A program made the translations under genes and the position numbers. Shown piece after piece: positions 48,841 to 60,462 of a stretch of 64,000 nt of DNA. This stretch comes from Antribacter soli (GTDB taxonomy: Bacteria; Actinomycetota; Actinomycetes; Actinomycetales; Cellulomonadaceae): contig NZ_JAKGSG010000022.1 of assembly GCF_021568775.1 (NCBI RefSeq), positions 124,001 to 188,000 on the forward strand, given 5' to 3'. The notes below the pieces were generated by a model. It saw only the letters and a list, made by a program, of their open reading frames with translations, was not told the DNA's origin and made no database searches. Each line of letters starts with the position of its first letter. Within the stretch, counting starts at the first letter, position 1.

Positions 48841-50415
48841 CTAGAACCGCGCCCCGACGTCGGCGCCGTTGGCGGGGCGCAGGAAGGTCGACGACGGGAT
48901 GGAGCCGTCGGCCTGGCGGGCCCCGGTGATGGTGCTGGGATCGGTGCTGACGAAGGACCACGTGCCGCCGAGGTCCCAGGAGTTGTTGCTGCCGCTGGAG
49001 CTCGACCCGAGCGACACGTTCGTCCCGTTGGCTACGGACAGGTTGCGGGTCAGGGTCCCGTCGGCGTCGGCGTAGTCGAAGCCCGTCCCGCCGTTGTCCC
49101 ACGCGGTGTTGCGCTCGGCGACCATCGCGCCCGGGTTGGAGTTGTCGATGAAGCCGCCGGCGGAGTTGTCCCACGCCATGCTGTTCCGTGTGACGTGCGC
49201 GGCGGGCAGGTCGACGTCGCCTCCGCCGAGCTTGAAGCCGTTGCCGTCGCCGCTGTAGTCCGGGATGCCCCAGCGGTTGTAGCCGTTGCCGTAGGCGAGG
49301 CTGTTCTCCACGGTCACGGGGGAGAGGAACTCCCAGAAGTCCAGACCGTCGTCGGAGTTGTTCCACAGCCGGGCGCCGCGGATGACGTTCCCGGTCCCCG
49401 AGCCCTCCTTGATAGCGATGCCGTCGGCGCTCTCACCGCTGTTGCGGGGGTCGCGGTTGCCGTAGCTGTCGAGGTTGAGGATCTGGTTGTTGCCGGACGC
49501 GCCCTGCAGGTGCAGGCCGCTCTCGTAGTTGTCCCTCGTGATGAGACGGTCGAAGACGCCGTAGTTCGTGTCGAGGCCGAAGATGCCGTAGGGGCCGTGG
49601 ATGATCTCGAGCCCGACGAGGCGCCAGTACTCGCCCTCGATGTGGATGGCGCCGCGCTCGGCCCGCGGGATGCTGCCGCCGACGGGCGCCGGCGTGTGCA
49701 GCATGTTCTCCCCGTCGATGACGGCGCGCTCGCCGGAGTAGCTGCGCAGCGTGTACGGCTGGCTCGCCGTGCCGTTCTTGACCAGCTGGATGTTGGTGCT
49801 GGGCGCGTAGGTGCCGCCCCGCAGGTAGATGGTGGTGCCGGGCTGCGCGAGGTCGACCCCGCGCTGGATCGTGCGCAGCGGCGCGGCGAGCGTCCCGGCG
49901 TTGGCGTCGTTGCCGCTGGGCGAGACGTAGAGCGCGGCGGACGCCGGCGCGTCCGCGGTGGTGACCTCGAGGTAGTCGATGTTCGGCAGCCCGGCCGAGG
50001 TGGTGGGGCTGAACCGGATGGTGTTGGCGCCTGCGGCGACCGTGATGCTCACCGTGGCCGACGTCCAGCCGGTCCAGGTGCTGGTGCCGGCGAAGGACAG
50101 CGTGGTGGCTCGCGTGCCGTTGACGAGCACGTCCGCGGGGCGGTTGGTGGTGGTGCCGTTGGCGTAGCGGACCACCAGGGTCGCGGAGCCGGCGGCCGGG
50201 GCGTTGGCGGTGAACTGGGAGGCCGCGCCGGTGGCGTTGTTCGCGTTGCAGAAGCCGCTGCCGGAGAAGCCGGTGTGGTTGGAGTCGATGGTGCCGTCAC
50301 ACGTGGCGGGCGCCGTCTCGGCCTCGTAGCGGACCGTGGCGGCCGTGGCGGACACGGGGGCGAGGACCGCACCGACGACGAGGGCGGCGCAGAGGGCTAA
50401 GGACTTGAGTCTCAT
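48841..50415 (-). CDS. Secreted right-handed beta-helix polysaccharide lyase (PL9-like) with CBM35-type domain
   Basis: 524 residues. The signal peptide covers about 1-24. A carbohydrate-binding module of the CBM6/35 type follows (YEAETAPATC, FTANAPAAGSATLVVRYANG, NTIRFSPT, about 27-155). The catalytic domain is a right-handed parallel beta-helix (about 160-510) starting YVSPSGNDANAGTLAAPLRTI. The segments ESADGIAIKEGSG, SDDGLDFWE and DGNGFKLGGGD match family 9 pectate/exopolygalacturonate lyases: Asp residues bind calcium, and the Lys of NGFKLGG is the expected catalytic base. It degrades pectin or a related acidic polysaccharide outside the cell. ATG 50415 is chosen because ggag is 6 bases upstream. 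Confidence 0.85.
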   Translation of the reverse strand: MRLKSLALCAALVVGAVLAPVSATAATVRYEAETAPATCDGTIDSNHTGFSGSGFCNANNATGAASQFTANAPAAGSATLVVRYANGTTTNRPADVLVNGTRATTLSFAGTSTWTGWTSATVSITVAAGANTIRFSPTTSAGLPNIDYLEVTTADAPASAALYVSPSGNDANAGTLAAPLRTIQRGVDLAQPGTTIYLRGGTYAPSTNIQLVKNGTASQPYTLRSYSGERAVIDGENMLHTPAPVGGSIPRAERGAIHIEGEYWRLVGLEIIHGPYGIFGLDTNYGVFDRLITRDNYESGLHLQGASGNNQILNLDSYGNRDPRNSGESADGIAIKEGSGTGNVIRGARLWNNSDDGLDFWEFLSPVTVENSLAYGNGYNRWGIPDYSGDGNGFKLGGGDVDLPAAHVTRNSMAWDNSAGGFIDNSNPGAMVAERNTAWDNGGTGFDYADADGTLTRNLSVANGTNVSLGSSSSGSNNSWDLGGTWSFVSTDPSTITGARQADGSIPSSTFLRPANGADVGARF

Positions 50416-50470
50416 GGGCATCTCCGGACGAGCGCGGGCTGGCTTGGGCGACATTGCACAGAGCACACGA

Positions 50471-50526
50471 TGGGAAAGCGCTCTCCATCGGGGTCGATGG
50501 TACTGACCTGGGTTACAGCACGTCAA
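50471..50526 (-). promoter_or_regulatory. Promoter and LacI-type operator of the pectate lyase gene
   Basis: On the minus strand a -35 TTGACG (50526-50521) and a -10 TACCAT (50502-50497) have 18-base spacing. Just downstream, ggaaagcgctctcc (50473-50486) is a palindrome centred on agcgct, the core of actinobacterial LacI-family carbohydrate repressor sites. A bound repressor would block elongation from this promoter. The identity of the repressor is unknown; no lacI gene is nearby. Confidence 0.7.
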
Positions 50527-50589
50527 CGGTTCTGGGGAACCGGTTTCTCATCTCGTTGTGGGTGTCGGCGGCCACCGCCTCGGCGCCGG

Positions 50590-51183
50590 TCACGCCCCGG
50601 CTGTCGCCCCGATCGAGGCGAGCCGCGCCAGGAGGCCGTCCCGCACGGCGGGCCACTCGTCAGCGAGGATCGAGAAGTAGACCGAGTCGCCCGTGGACCC
50701 GTCGGGCGCGATGCGGTGCGCCCGCAGCACGCCCTCCTGGGTCGCGCCGAGGCGGCGCATGGCGGCGAGGGAGCGCGTGTTCCGGGAGTCGCCACGGAGC
50801 GCGACGCGCTGCAGCCCGAGCTCCTCGAAGGCGTGCCGTAGCAGGAGGTACTTGCACGCCGGGTTCGTCGCGCCGCCCCACCAGTCACGCCCGTAGAAGG
50901 TGGCGCCGATCTCGACGCGACGTTGCGCAGGAGCGAGGTCGTACAGGCGGGTGGAGCCGCGGACGACGCCGTCGGCCGCGCTCACGACCGCGAACGGCAC
51001 CTGGTCCGGTGCTGCGCGGGCTGCCTCGACGTAGGTCGCCATCAGCTCGGGCGTGCCCGGCAGCGGCTGGGTCATCCCCGCCCAGATCCCGTCGTCGACG
51101 AGCGCCGCGAGCGCCTCCGCGTGCCGCTTGGCCAGGGGTTCGAGCCGGACGCCATGGGTCTCGAGAACGATGTCGTGGATCAC
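50590..51183 (-). CDS. GNAT family N-acetyltransferase (RimJ/RimL-like)
   Basis: 197 residues. The start ETHGVRLEPLAKRHAEAL and the motif RRVEIGATFYGRDWWGGATNPACKYLLLRHAFEELGLQ (here described by residues about 90-130) match the RimJ/RimL branch that acetylates protein N-termini or small molecules. The acetyl-CoA site is expected in the Gly/Asn-containing TNPACK region. Substrate unknown. GTG 51183 is used; an in-frame GTG at 51192 is also possible. Divergent from the large membrane protein gene at 51266. Confidence 0.85.
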   Translation of the reverse strand: MIHDIVLETHGVRLEPLAKRHAEALAALVDDGIWAGMTQPLPGTPELMATYVEAARAAPDQVPFAVVSAADGVVRGSTRLYDLAPAQRRVEIGATFYGRDWWGGATNPACKYLLLRHAFEELGLQRVALRGDSRNTRSLAAMRRLGATQEGVLRAHRIAPDGSTGDSVYFSILADEWPAVRDGLLARLASIGATAGA

Positions 51184-51265
51184 GCGGCCCACCGTAGTTC
51201 CGACCCGAGATCTTCACGAAACACCCCCTGTGGACAACGTCCAGGTTGTTCCCAGGGCCGACAGG

Positions 51266-54200
51266 ATGACCGCCATGAGAGAGACCTGGGTCGATGTCGC
51301 ACTCATGCGGCTGCCCGACACCCTCGCCTGCCCCGCCTGCGGCGCGCGCCTCGCGTCGTCGCGGTGCGACCGCTGCCGGCTCGACCTGAGCGCGCCCCGC
51401 GCGCACGAGGTCGCGCAGGCCTCTCTCGACGCTGCCGCCGCGCTGCAGCGCCGGCAGGAGGCGATCGACGTGATGCGGTCCGAACAGCCTGAGGCGGCGG
51501 AGTGGATCCGCGCGCGGGAGCGCCGCGGGGCAGGCGCAGCCGGGTCGGCGGGCCGGGCCACGGGGCCGACGGCGGCGCCGGCGTCGGGCGGCCGCGTCCC
51601 GGACGAGGCGGTGCGGCCGGCGGTCGGTGACGTGCCGCCCCGTGCTGCTGATCAGGCGGACGTGACGCCGGGTGGGACGGAGACGGTGGGTGCGCCCGCG
51701 GTGCCGTCGTCGGGCGCCGCGCTGCAGCCGATCCTGGCGGGCGCCGGAGCCGGCCTGCTGGCCGTGGCGACCGTCGTGTTCGTGTTCTTCACGCTGGCGG
51801 ACCAGCTCGCACTGCGTGCCCTCGTGACGGGCGGCGTGACGGCGGCTGCGGTCGGCGTCGCCGCGCTGATGCGGCGCGCGGGCCTGCGGTCCTCCGCGGA
51901 GGCGGTGGCCGGCCTGGCCGTCGTGCTTGCCTGGGTCGATGCCGAGCTCGCACTCCAGGCGGGTTTGCTGGGCCTGCTCGACCCGGTCCTCGCGCGGGCG
52001 ATCCTGCTCCTCGTGATCGCGCCGGCGTTCGTGGCGCTGGGGCACGGGCTCCGCGTGCGGGCGTGGGCGGGTGCGGGGCTCGTGGTCGCGCCGGCGGTCC
52101 CGGTGCTGGCTGCGGGCGGGATCACCGCGTTCTTCGGTTCGGCCGGGGCTGCCGGCTCGGGCGCCGCGGCGGGGTACTGGGTATGGACCGGTGGCCTGAT
52201 CGCGTTCGCGCTGGTCGCGTACCTGGCACGGCGGGTCGCCGGACCGGTCGGGCAGCGGGTCGGCCGCCCGCTCCGGTTCGAGGATCGCGCGCTGCGGGTG
52301 GTCCGCGCGGCGGGCTTCCCGGGCGCGCTCCTCGTCGCGGCCGGCGCGATCTTCGAGTCGTCCGGCGCCCTCACCTCGTCCTGGACGGCCGCGATCCTGT
52401 GGACCGTGACGACGGCGCTGGCCGCAGGGCTCGGGCACGTACTGCGCGTGCGGTCGTGGGTGACCGCCGGGGTGCTCGCGCTGCCCGTGGTTCCTGTGCT
52501 GGCCGCGCTGGCGTTCACCGACGTGCTGCCCGGCGGCTGGGTGATGGGCGCCGGCCTGCTCGCGGCATCGCTCGTGACGCTCGTGGCGAGGGTCGTCGCC
52601 CGCGTGTCGGGGGAGCGCGCGGGCGCGCGCCTCGAGGTCGAGCGGGTCCTGTTGACCCTGATGCAGGTGGGTGCGTTCGTCCTCGCGCTCCCGCAGGCGG
52701 CCTTCGTCCGGGACGTCCCGGCCCTGCCAGGCTGGGGCGGGCCCGCGGTGCTGTTCGCGGTCGCGGCCCTCGTCGCGGTCGTGCTGCGCGCGGTGACGCA
52801 CCACCGGGCGTGGGCGTTCTCGGCCGGCGTCGTCGCCGCTGTGGCGGCCGGCTTCCTGGGGGCGGTGCCGGGGACGGCGGCGGCGGGCTGGTTCCCGCTC
52901 GCGGCCGGTCTCGTGTGGGCGCTCGTGGCGGCGGTGACGACGCCGCACGCGCTCACGTGGCTCCGGCGGCCGGACGGCCGGCGCGGCATCGCCCCGCAGA
53001 CCCGCGCTGACCTGCTCCTCGGGGTCTGGCTCGTCGTCGCGGCGGGTGCGGTCCCTGCGCTCCTCTTCCAGCTGGCGTACGTGCTGGGTGTGGTCGTCGG
53101 AGCGCTGACCGGTTACCCGACCTGGACGCTCGACGGCGGTCCCCTGGTCGGAGGCGGGCTCGACCGGCTGCGGGACGTCGAGGCCTGGGCGCACGTCGGT
53201 ACGGCCGCGCTCGCGACGGTGTCGCTCGTCGCAGGCCGGCTGGCGCTGCCGGGTACCCTGCCGCGGGTCGCCCGTACCACCGCCCCCTGGATCACCGTGG
53301 GCCTGGCCATCGGCCTGGTCCTGGACCCGGCGCTGCTCTCGGTGACGTCGCTCGTGCTGCTCGCCGTGCTGGCGACCCTGCTGCTCGCCCTGGTCGCCGA
53401 GCCGTCGGCCGCCCCGCGGCCGCTGCGTGCCCCCTTCGGGCTGGCCCGCCGTGGGGTGCTGGCCGCGGCGCGCGGCACGTTCGTCCTCCGTCGGGTGGGT
53501 GGCCGGCCGCTCCTGCGGTCGGAGCCGGGCGTGTGGCGGGCGGCAGCCCTGACCGGCGCGTTCGCGGCGATCGCGCTCCTGCTCGTCGGGTCGTGGGGCT
53601 GGCGTCCCGGCGCGGTCGCCGGCGGGGCGGTCGTGGCGGGTCTCCTGCTCGCCGCTCGCGCGGCGGTGCCGCGGGCGCTGCACCCGTGGCTCGTCGGCAC
53701 CGCGTACACGTACGCGCTCGTGGTGCTCGGAGTGTGGCTCGGCTGGCTGGGCCTCGACGGGGTGGCCGCGGTGTGCTCGGTCTCGGCCGCGGCGTCGCTC
53801 GCCGCGCTGGGCGTCACCCTCTGGCGGGGTGTCGCACGCGACGAGTGGCTCGCCGTCCTGGGGGTCACGTCCGTGCCGTTCGTGCTGGGCGTCGTCACCG
53901 TCGTGACCGAGAGCACGTGGTGGTCCGCGGGCGCCGCGGTCGCCATGCTCGCCCTCGAGCTCGTCCTCCTCCTGACCGCGCGGACGGGCCTCGCGCCCGC
54001 GGTGCGGGTCGTCGCGGCCGGCCTCGTGCTCCCGACGGCGTCCGTCGCCGTGGTCACCGCCGGCGCAATGGTGCTGCGCACCAGCGGCTCGCCCGTGGTG
54101 CTCCCCGTCGTCGCGATGCTCGTCGCGGTCGTGGCGGGGGCGGCGTCCCGGGTCGCCGAGTCGGTCGCCACCCGGGTGCCCGACGCCGACGCCCACCCCG

Positions 54201-55762
54201 GGCGCGCCACCCCACCCTCCGGCGGCACCGTCTGGGGCGCGGCGCTGGGCGACCGACTGCGGGGCGTCCTGGAGGCGTCGGCAGTTCTCACCGGTGCGAT
54301 CGCGATCGGGCTCGCCTACCTGCGTCCGGCCGCCGGCCCGGACATCGCCGTCGCGGTGCTGCTCGTCCTCGCCGCAGGTGCGGCCTTCGTCGCCCGCGAG
54401 CCCGACCGGACCCGGGCCTGGTGGCTGACTGCCGGGCTCGTGACAGGCGCCACGTGGACCGCGCTCGCCGATGCCGGAGTGCGCCTCGTCGAGGCGTACA
54501 CGCTGCCGCCCGCGCTCGGTGCCGTGGTCGTGGGTGCGCTGCTGGCACGCCGGGCGGAGCAAAGGGACGCCGGTGGCCGCGCGTGGCGGCTCGTCCTCGT
54601 GGGCGTGGCCCTCGCTCTGACGCCGTCGCTCCTGGTCCTGCTGTCCCGCGGGGAGCCGGGCGACACGCGCACGTACGTGCTCGTGGGGGCAGCGGTGGCC
54701 GCGCTCCTCGGGGAGCTCGCGCTGCGCCGGTGGCCGCTCGTGTCCGGCAGCTGGACCCGCTGGGGCCGCGCGGCACTCGCGGGCGCTGCGGCGCTCGCCG
54801 GAACGGCCGCGACGCTGGAGTCCCTGCACCTGGTGGAGGCGTCCCCGGACTGGTCCCGGCTGAGCAGCGGAGCCCTCTTCACGGTCGGGCTGCTGTGGTC
54901 GGCGGTCGGCGCGGGCATCGTGCTCGCGGCGACGGTCGCGGCCCGGCGGATCCTCGACGTCGCGGCGGCGCCCGGCGGCGCCGCCACCGCCCGGTGGGAC
55001 GACGTGCTCCGACGCTGGGGCCTGGCCCCCGCGCTCGGCCTCGGTGTGCTCGGCGCGGTGGCGAACGTGCGGCCGGTGTGGGGCGCGATCATCACCCTCT
55101 GGGTGCTGGAGGCGGCGCTCCTGGTGCTCCTCGTCCTGACCGTCCGGCGGCTCGTCGTGCGCGAGGGCGGCGCTCTCGGTGCCCCGCCGTGGTTCGTCTG
55201 GGCGTCCGCGCTGGCCGTGGCGATCGCTGCCTGGTCGCCGCGCGACCTGCGCGTCGAGGTGTTCTCGGTCCCGCTGGGCGTCGGGCTGCTGCTCGCCGGC
55301 TACCTCGCGCTCCGGCCGGGAGCGACGCAGGACGACCACGACGCGACCGGACCGGACGACGGGAGGCGGGCGACCGGCGTCGGGCTGCCGTGGCCCCTCG
55401 GGAGGGACGGGTCATGGGTGCTGCTGGGCCCGGGTCTCCTCGCCCTGCTGGGGCCGTCCGTTCTGGCGACCTACACGGACCCGCTGACTTGGCGGGCGGT
55501 GCTCGTGGTCGTGGTGGCGCTCGCGGCCGTGCTGCTCGGGAGCCGTCGCCGGCTCGCGGCCCCGTTCCACGTCGGGGTGGCCGTGCTGCCCGCCGAGGTG
55601 CTCGTCGTGTTCCTGACCCAGCTCGGCACGCAGATCTCGGCGGTGCCGTGGATGCTCACCCTGGCCGCGGCCGGCGGCGTGCTGCTGATCATCGCCACGC
55701 TGGACGAGCGGCGCACCGAGGGGTACGGCGGCGCCGCGGCCTACCTGCGCGACCTGCGGTGA
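51266..55762 (+). CDS. Giant polytopic membrane protein, SCO7613 C-terminal-domain type
   Basis: 1498 residues. A zinc-ribbon-like start (CPACGARLASSRCDRC, about 20-35) and a helical segment (about 40-85, LDAAAALQRRQEAIDVM) are followed by a Gly/Ala/Pro linker and then dozens of hydrophobic segments (probably around forty) to the end. Recurrent pieces such as GVAALMRRAGLRSSAEAVAGLAVVLAW match the family known from Streptomyces SCO7613. Members have no assigned function; the long polytopic body is typical. Two nearby ATG codons (51266 and 51275) are possible starts. Amino acid composition is very rich in Ala, Val, Leu and Gly with almost no loops. Confidence 0.85.
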   Translation: MTAMRETWVDVALMRLPDTLACPACGARLASSRCDRCRLDLSAPRAHEVAQASLDAAAALQRRQEAIDVMRSEQPEAAEWIRARERRGAGAAGSAGRATGPTAAPASGGRVPDEAVRPAVGDVPPRAADQADVTPGGTETVGAPAVPSSGAALQPILAGAGAGLLAVATVVFVFFTLADQLALRALVTGGVTAAAVGVAALMRRAGLRSSAEAVAGLAVVLAWVDAELALQAGLLGLLDPVLARAILLLVIAPAFVALGHGLRVRAWAGAGLVVAPAVPVLAAGGITAFFGSAGAAGSGAAAGYWVWTGGLIAFALVAYLARRVAGPVGQRVGRPLRFEDRALRVVRAAGFPGALLVAAGAIFESSGALTSSWTAAILWTVTTALAAGLGHVLRVRSWVTAGVLALPVVPVLAALAFTDVLPGGWVMGAGLLAASLVTLVARVVARVSGERAGARLEVERVLLTLMQVGAFVLALPQAAFVRDVPALPGWGGPAVLFAVAALVAVVLRAVTHHRAWAFSAGVVAAVAAGFLGAVPGTAAAGWFPLAAGLVWALVAAVTTPHALTWLRRPDGRRGIAPQTRADLLLGVWLVVAAGAVPALLFQLAYVLGVVVGALTGYPTWTLDGGPLVGGGLDRLRDVEAWAHVGTAALATVSLVAGRLALPGTLPRVARTTAPWITVGLAIGLVLDPALLSVTSLVLLAVLATLLLALVAEPSAAPRPLRAPFGLARRGVLAAARGTFVLRRVGGRPLLRSEPGVWRAAALTGAFAAIALLLVGSWGWRPGAVAGGAVVAGLLLAARAAVPRALHPWLVGTAYTYALVVLGVWLGWLGLDGVAAVCSVSAAASLAALGVTLWRGVARDEWLAVLGVTSVPFVLGVVTVVTESTWWSAGAAVAMLALELVLLLTARTGLAPAVRVVAAGLVLPTASVAVVTAGAMVLRTSGSPVVLPVVAMLVAVVAGAASRVAESVATRVPDADAHPGRATPPSGGTVWGAALGDRLRGVLEASAVLTGAIAIGLAYLRPAAGPDIAVAVLLVLAAGAAFVAREPDRTRAWWLTAGLVTGATWTALADAGVRLVEAYTLPPALGAVVVGALLARRAEQRDAGGRAWRLVLVGVALALTPSLLVLLSRGEPGDTRTYVLVGAAVAALLGELALRRWPLVSGSWTRWGRAALAGAAALAGTAATLESLHLVEASPDWSRLSSGALFTVGLLWSAVGAGIVLAATVAARRILDVAAAPGGAATARWDDVLRRWGLAPALGLGVLGAVANVRPVWGAIITLWVLEAALLVLLVLTVRRLVVREGGALGAPPWFVWASALAVAIAAWSPRDLRVEVFSVPLGVGLLLAGYLALRPGATQDDHDATGPDDGRRATGVGLPWPLGRDGSWVLLGPGLLALLGPSVLATYTDPLTWRAVLVVVVALAAVLLGSRRRLAAPFHVGVAVLPAEVLVVFLTQLGTQISAVPWMLTLAAAGGVLLIIATLDERRTEGYGGAAAYLRDLR

Positions 55763-55780
55763 GCCTCCCGTCGGCCGCTG

Positions 55781-56704
55781 TCAGACGTGCGCGTCGAGCC
55801 AGTCCAGCGTGGTCGACAGGTACTTCTCCCGGGCGGGGGACGGCGAGAGCGCGAGGTCGTGCGCCCCGCCGTGGATCACCTCGATGTCGACGGACGGCCC
55901 GAGCCGCGGCGCCCCGTCGAGGATGTGCCGCACGGAGAGCACGGAGTCCGTGGTGAGCAGCTCGTCGTGCGTGTACTTGCCGGAGGTGGACCGGTCGGAG
56001 GCGCAGACGAGCACCGGGCAGCGGATGTCCAACCCCCGAGCGGCGCGGGCCTGAGCCCTGCGGAGCGAGTGGAACCACGCGGCCCGCACGGGGAACCCGC
56101 TCGTCGGCTTCCAGGAGAGGTCGTAGTTCCACTGCTGGTGCAGCGCGAGCCCGTAGGCCCCGCCCATGCGGCCCAGCGGCACTCGCGGCGCGACCGGAGC
56201 GATGGCGTACATCAGCCGCGTGGTGACGACCCGGTGGAACCACGGCTCGTTGAGATCGAGGAACGGCGAGTTCAGCACCAGCGCCTCGATCCGGCCCGGC
56301 CGGGTGTGCGCCCACAGGGCGGAGACCAGCCCGCCCATCGAGTGAGCGAGCACGACCACCCGCTCGTGCCCCTCCGCGCGGATGGCATCCACGGCGGCGT
56401 CGAGGTCACGCGCGTGGACGGCGATGTCGGGCACGAAGTTCGGGTCGTCGCCCTCGCGCAGCGAGCGGCCGTACGTGCGAAGGTCGACCGCGTAGAAGGG
56501 GTAGCCGCGCTCGGCGAAGGCCTCGGCGACGTGCGGGTGGAAGAAGTAGTCGGCGTACCCGTGCACGTACAGCACGGCCGGCCGGTCCGCGGGCGCCGTC
56601 GTGGAGGCGACGTGGCGGACCAGGGTGGCCACGGCGTCGTCGGGCTGCGGTAGCGGGCGCGCTTCGAACTCCGGGCCCAGCACGTCCACGTGCCAGTCGC
56701 TCAT
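55781..56704 (-). CDS. Alpha/beta hydrolase (serine aminopeptidase S33/lysophospholipase-like)
   Basis: 307 residues. The nucleophile elbow AHSMGG is near residue 115, the oxyanion-hole region AVLYVHGYADYFF near 50, and the catalytic His is in EVIHGGAHDLALSP near 275. It most resembles monoglyceride lipase/lysophospholipase-type enzymes. No signal peptide, so probably cytoplasmic. Start ATG 56704 has gaaggga 8 bases upstream. Neighbours are an unrelated giant membrane gene and a lipoprotein gene. Confidence 0.9.
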   Translation of the reverse strand: MSDWHVDVLGPEFEARPLPQPDDAVATLVRHVASTTAPADRPAVLYVHGYADYFFHPHVAEAFAERGYPFYAVDLRTYGRSLREGDDPNFVPDIAVHARDLDAAVDAIRAEGHERVVVLAHSMGGLVSALWAHTRPGRIEALVLNSPFLDLNEPWFHRVVTTRLMYAIAPVAPRVPLGRMGGAYGLALHQQWNYDLSWKPTSGFPVRAAWFHSLRRAQARAARGLDIRCPVLVCASDRSTSGKYTHDELLTTDSVLSVRHILDGAPRLGPSVDIEVIHGGAHDLALSPSPAREKYLSTTLDWLDAHV

Positions 56705-56814
56705 GTCTGCGATCCCTTCGAGCCGGTGGCGGCCGGGGCCGGCCACGACGAGCGAGGAAGCCGACGATACCGCTGAGCGCCCCCTGCGACCCCCGGTTGG
56801 GCTCGGTGTCGTCG

Positions 56815-57675
56815 TCAGTACCCCGGCGGGTAGCTCGGCGGGCGGCCGGGGTCGGGCGGCTGCGGCGGATAGGGCTGCGCCGGGTACCCCGCGGCGGGAT
56901 ACGGCGGCGCGCCACGGTCGGCGTCGGGCCGCACGCGCAGCGCCTGCCACACCAGCAGCCCGATCAGCAGCAGGATCGCGAGCCCGCCCAGCCCGAGGAC
57001 CGGGACGAGCCACTCCGGGACGTCCGACGTCGTCCCGCCGCCCGCAGGCGCTTCGCTCGCCTCTCCGGGGGTCGGGGAGGGCGGCGGCACGGTGGCCGGG
57101 TCGATCGCGGAACCGCGCGCGTGGACGGTGGTCACCTCGCCGACGGGCGGGGTCCACGTCACGGTGGAGCCCGAACCCGGGCCGGCCGACACGATCCCGT
57201 CCGTCTCGGTGACCTGGCCGGGGAAGGTGACGCGCAGGGTGACCGTCAGGACGTCGGCGGCGCGCACGCCGCGGATGCCGAGGTTGTCCTCGGTCAGGTC
57301 CACCGTGGCGTCGAGCACGTACTCGTCGCCCTCGCGGACGACGGTGACGGGCACGTTCTCGGCCTCGGCGAGCGAGGACAGCGGGACGTCGGGGTAGATG
57401 TAGCGGTTGCCCGTGTACCCGCCCTCCGAGTACTCCTCGGTGCGCAGGGCGTCCCTCGAGGGGTCGTCCTTGCCGCGCAGGGCGTCGTCGAGGACGTCCT
57501 GCGGGTCGCGGCCGGTGGACGCGACGAACTCGTCCTCGACGGCGACGACGAGCGACGTGCTCGCCGTGTCGTCCGGGTGGAGATCCACCGCGAGCTCGGC
57601 CTTGATGCACCCCGACAGCGTGAGGGCGAGCGCGGCGAGCGCTCCGGCCAGGGCTGCGCGGCGGGTTCGGGTCAC
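56815..57675 (-). CDS. LppM-like (DUF3153) lipoprotein with C-terminal membrane helix
   Basis: 286 residues. The lipobox LTLSGC gives the lipid-modified Cys23. The LppM domain (about 28-190) follows, containing VDLHPDDTAS and DVLTVTLRVTFPGQVTETDG. A Pro/Ser/Glu-rich spacer, one membrane helix (about 222-245) and a cytoplasmic Pro/Tyr/Gln-rich tail (PPYPAAGYPAQPYPPQPP) complete it. The mycobacterial relative is connected to phagosome events, but in free-living actinobacteria the role is not known. GTG 57675 is chosen because the signal begins there. Divergent from clpB. Confidence 0.85.
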   Translation of the reverse strand: MTRTRRAALAGALAALALTLSGCIKAELAVDLHPDDTASTSLVVAVEDEFVASTGRDPQDVLDDALRGKDDPSRDALRTEEYSEGGYTGNRYIYPDVPLSSLAEAENVPVTVVREGDEYVLDATVDLTEDNLGIRGVRAADVLTVTLRVTFPGQVTETDGIVSAGPGSGSTVTWTPPVGEVTTVHARGSAIDPATVPPPSPTPGEASEAPAGGGTTSDVPEWLVPVLGLGGLAILLLIGLLVWQALRVRPDADRGAPPYPAAGYPAQPYPPQPPDPGRPPSYPPGY

Positions 57676-57748
57676 CCGGCAAGCATGCCGCACGCCCGTG
57701 CGCGGCGGAATGCCCGCCCAGAGCACTGCGGTCGCGCGTGGCGGCGTC

Positions 57749-57773
57749 AAGTTGAGTGGAATAGACTCAACTT
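57749..57773. promoter_or_regulatory. HAIR element (HspR operator) of clpB
   Basis: Perfect 9-bp arms aagttgagt (57749-57757) and actcaactt (57765-57773) with a 7-base spacer. This matches the HspR-associated inverted repeat CTTGAGT-N7-ACTCAAG in its core. It is 49 bases before the clpB ATG; a further half-site (agttgagct) lies near 57798. It predicts heat-inducible, HspR-repressed clpB. Confidence 0.9.
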
Positions 57774-57821
57774 TGGCCAGGTTCGCACCTGTGCACAGTT
57801 GAGCTTTCATCCGGAGATGCC

Positions 57822-60437
<2,616 letters not shown>

Positions 60438-60462
60438 GCGGCGGGGCCCGCCAGGGGCGTGG

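Noticed and set aside
50885-55339. A 1484-codon minus-strand open frame opposite the SCO7613-type gene
   Set aside because: Composition is Arg/Gly/His/Glu-rich without domains, and the plus-strand frame is a coherent polytopic protein with a zinc ribbon.
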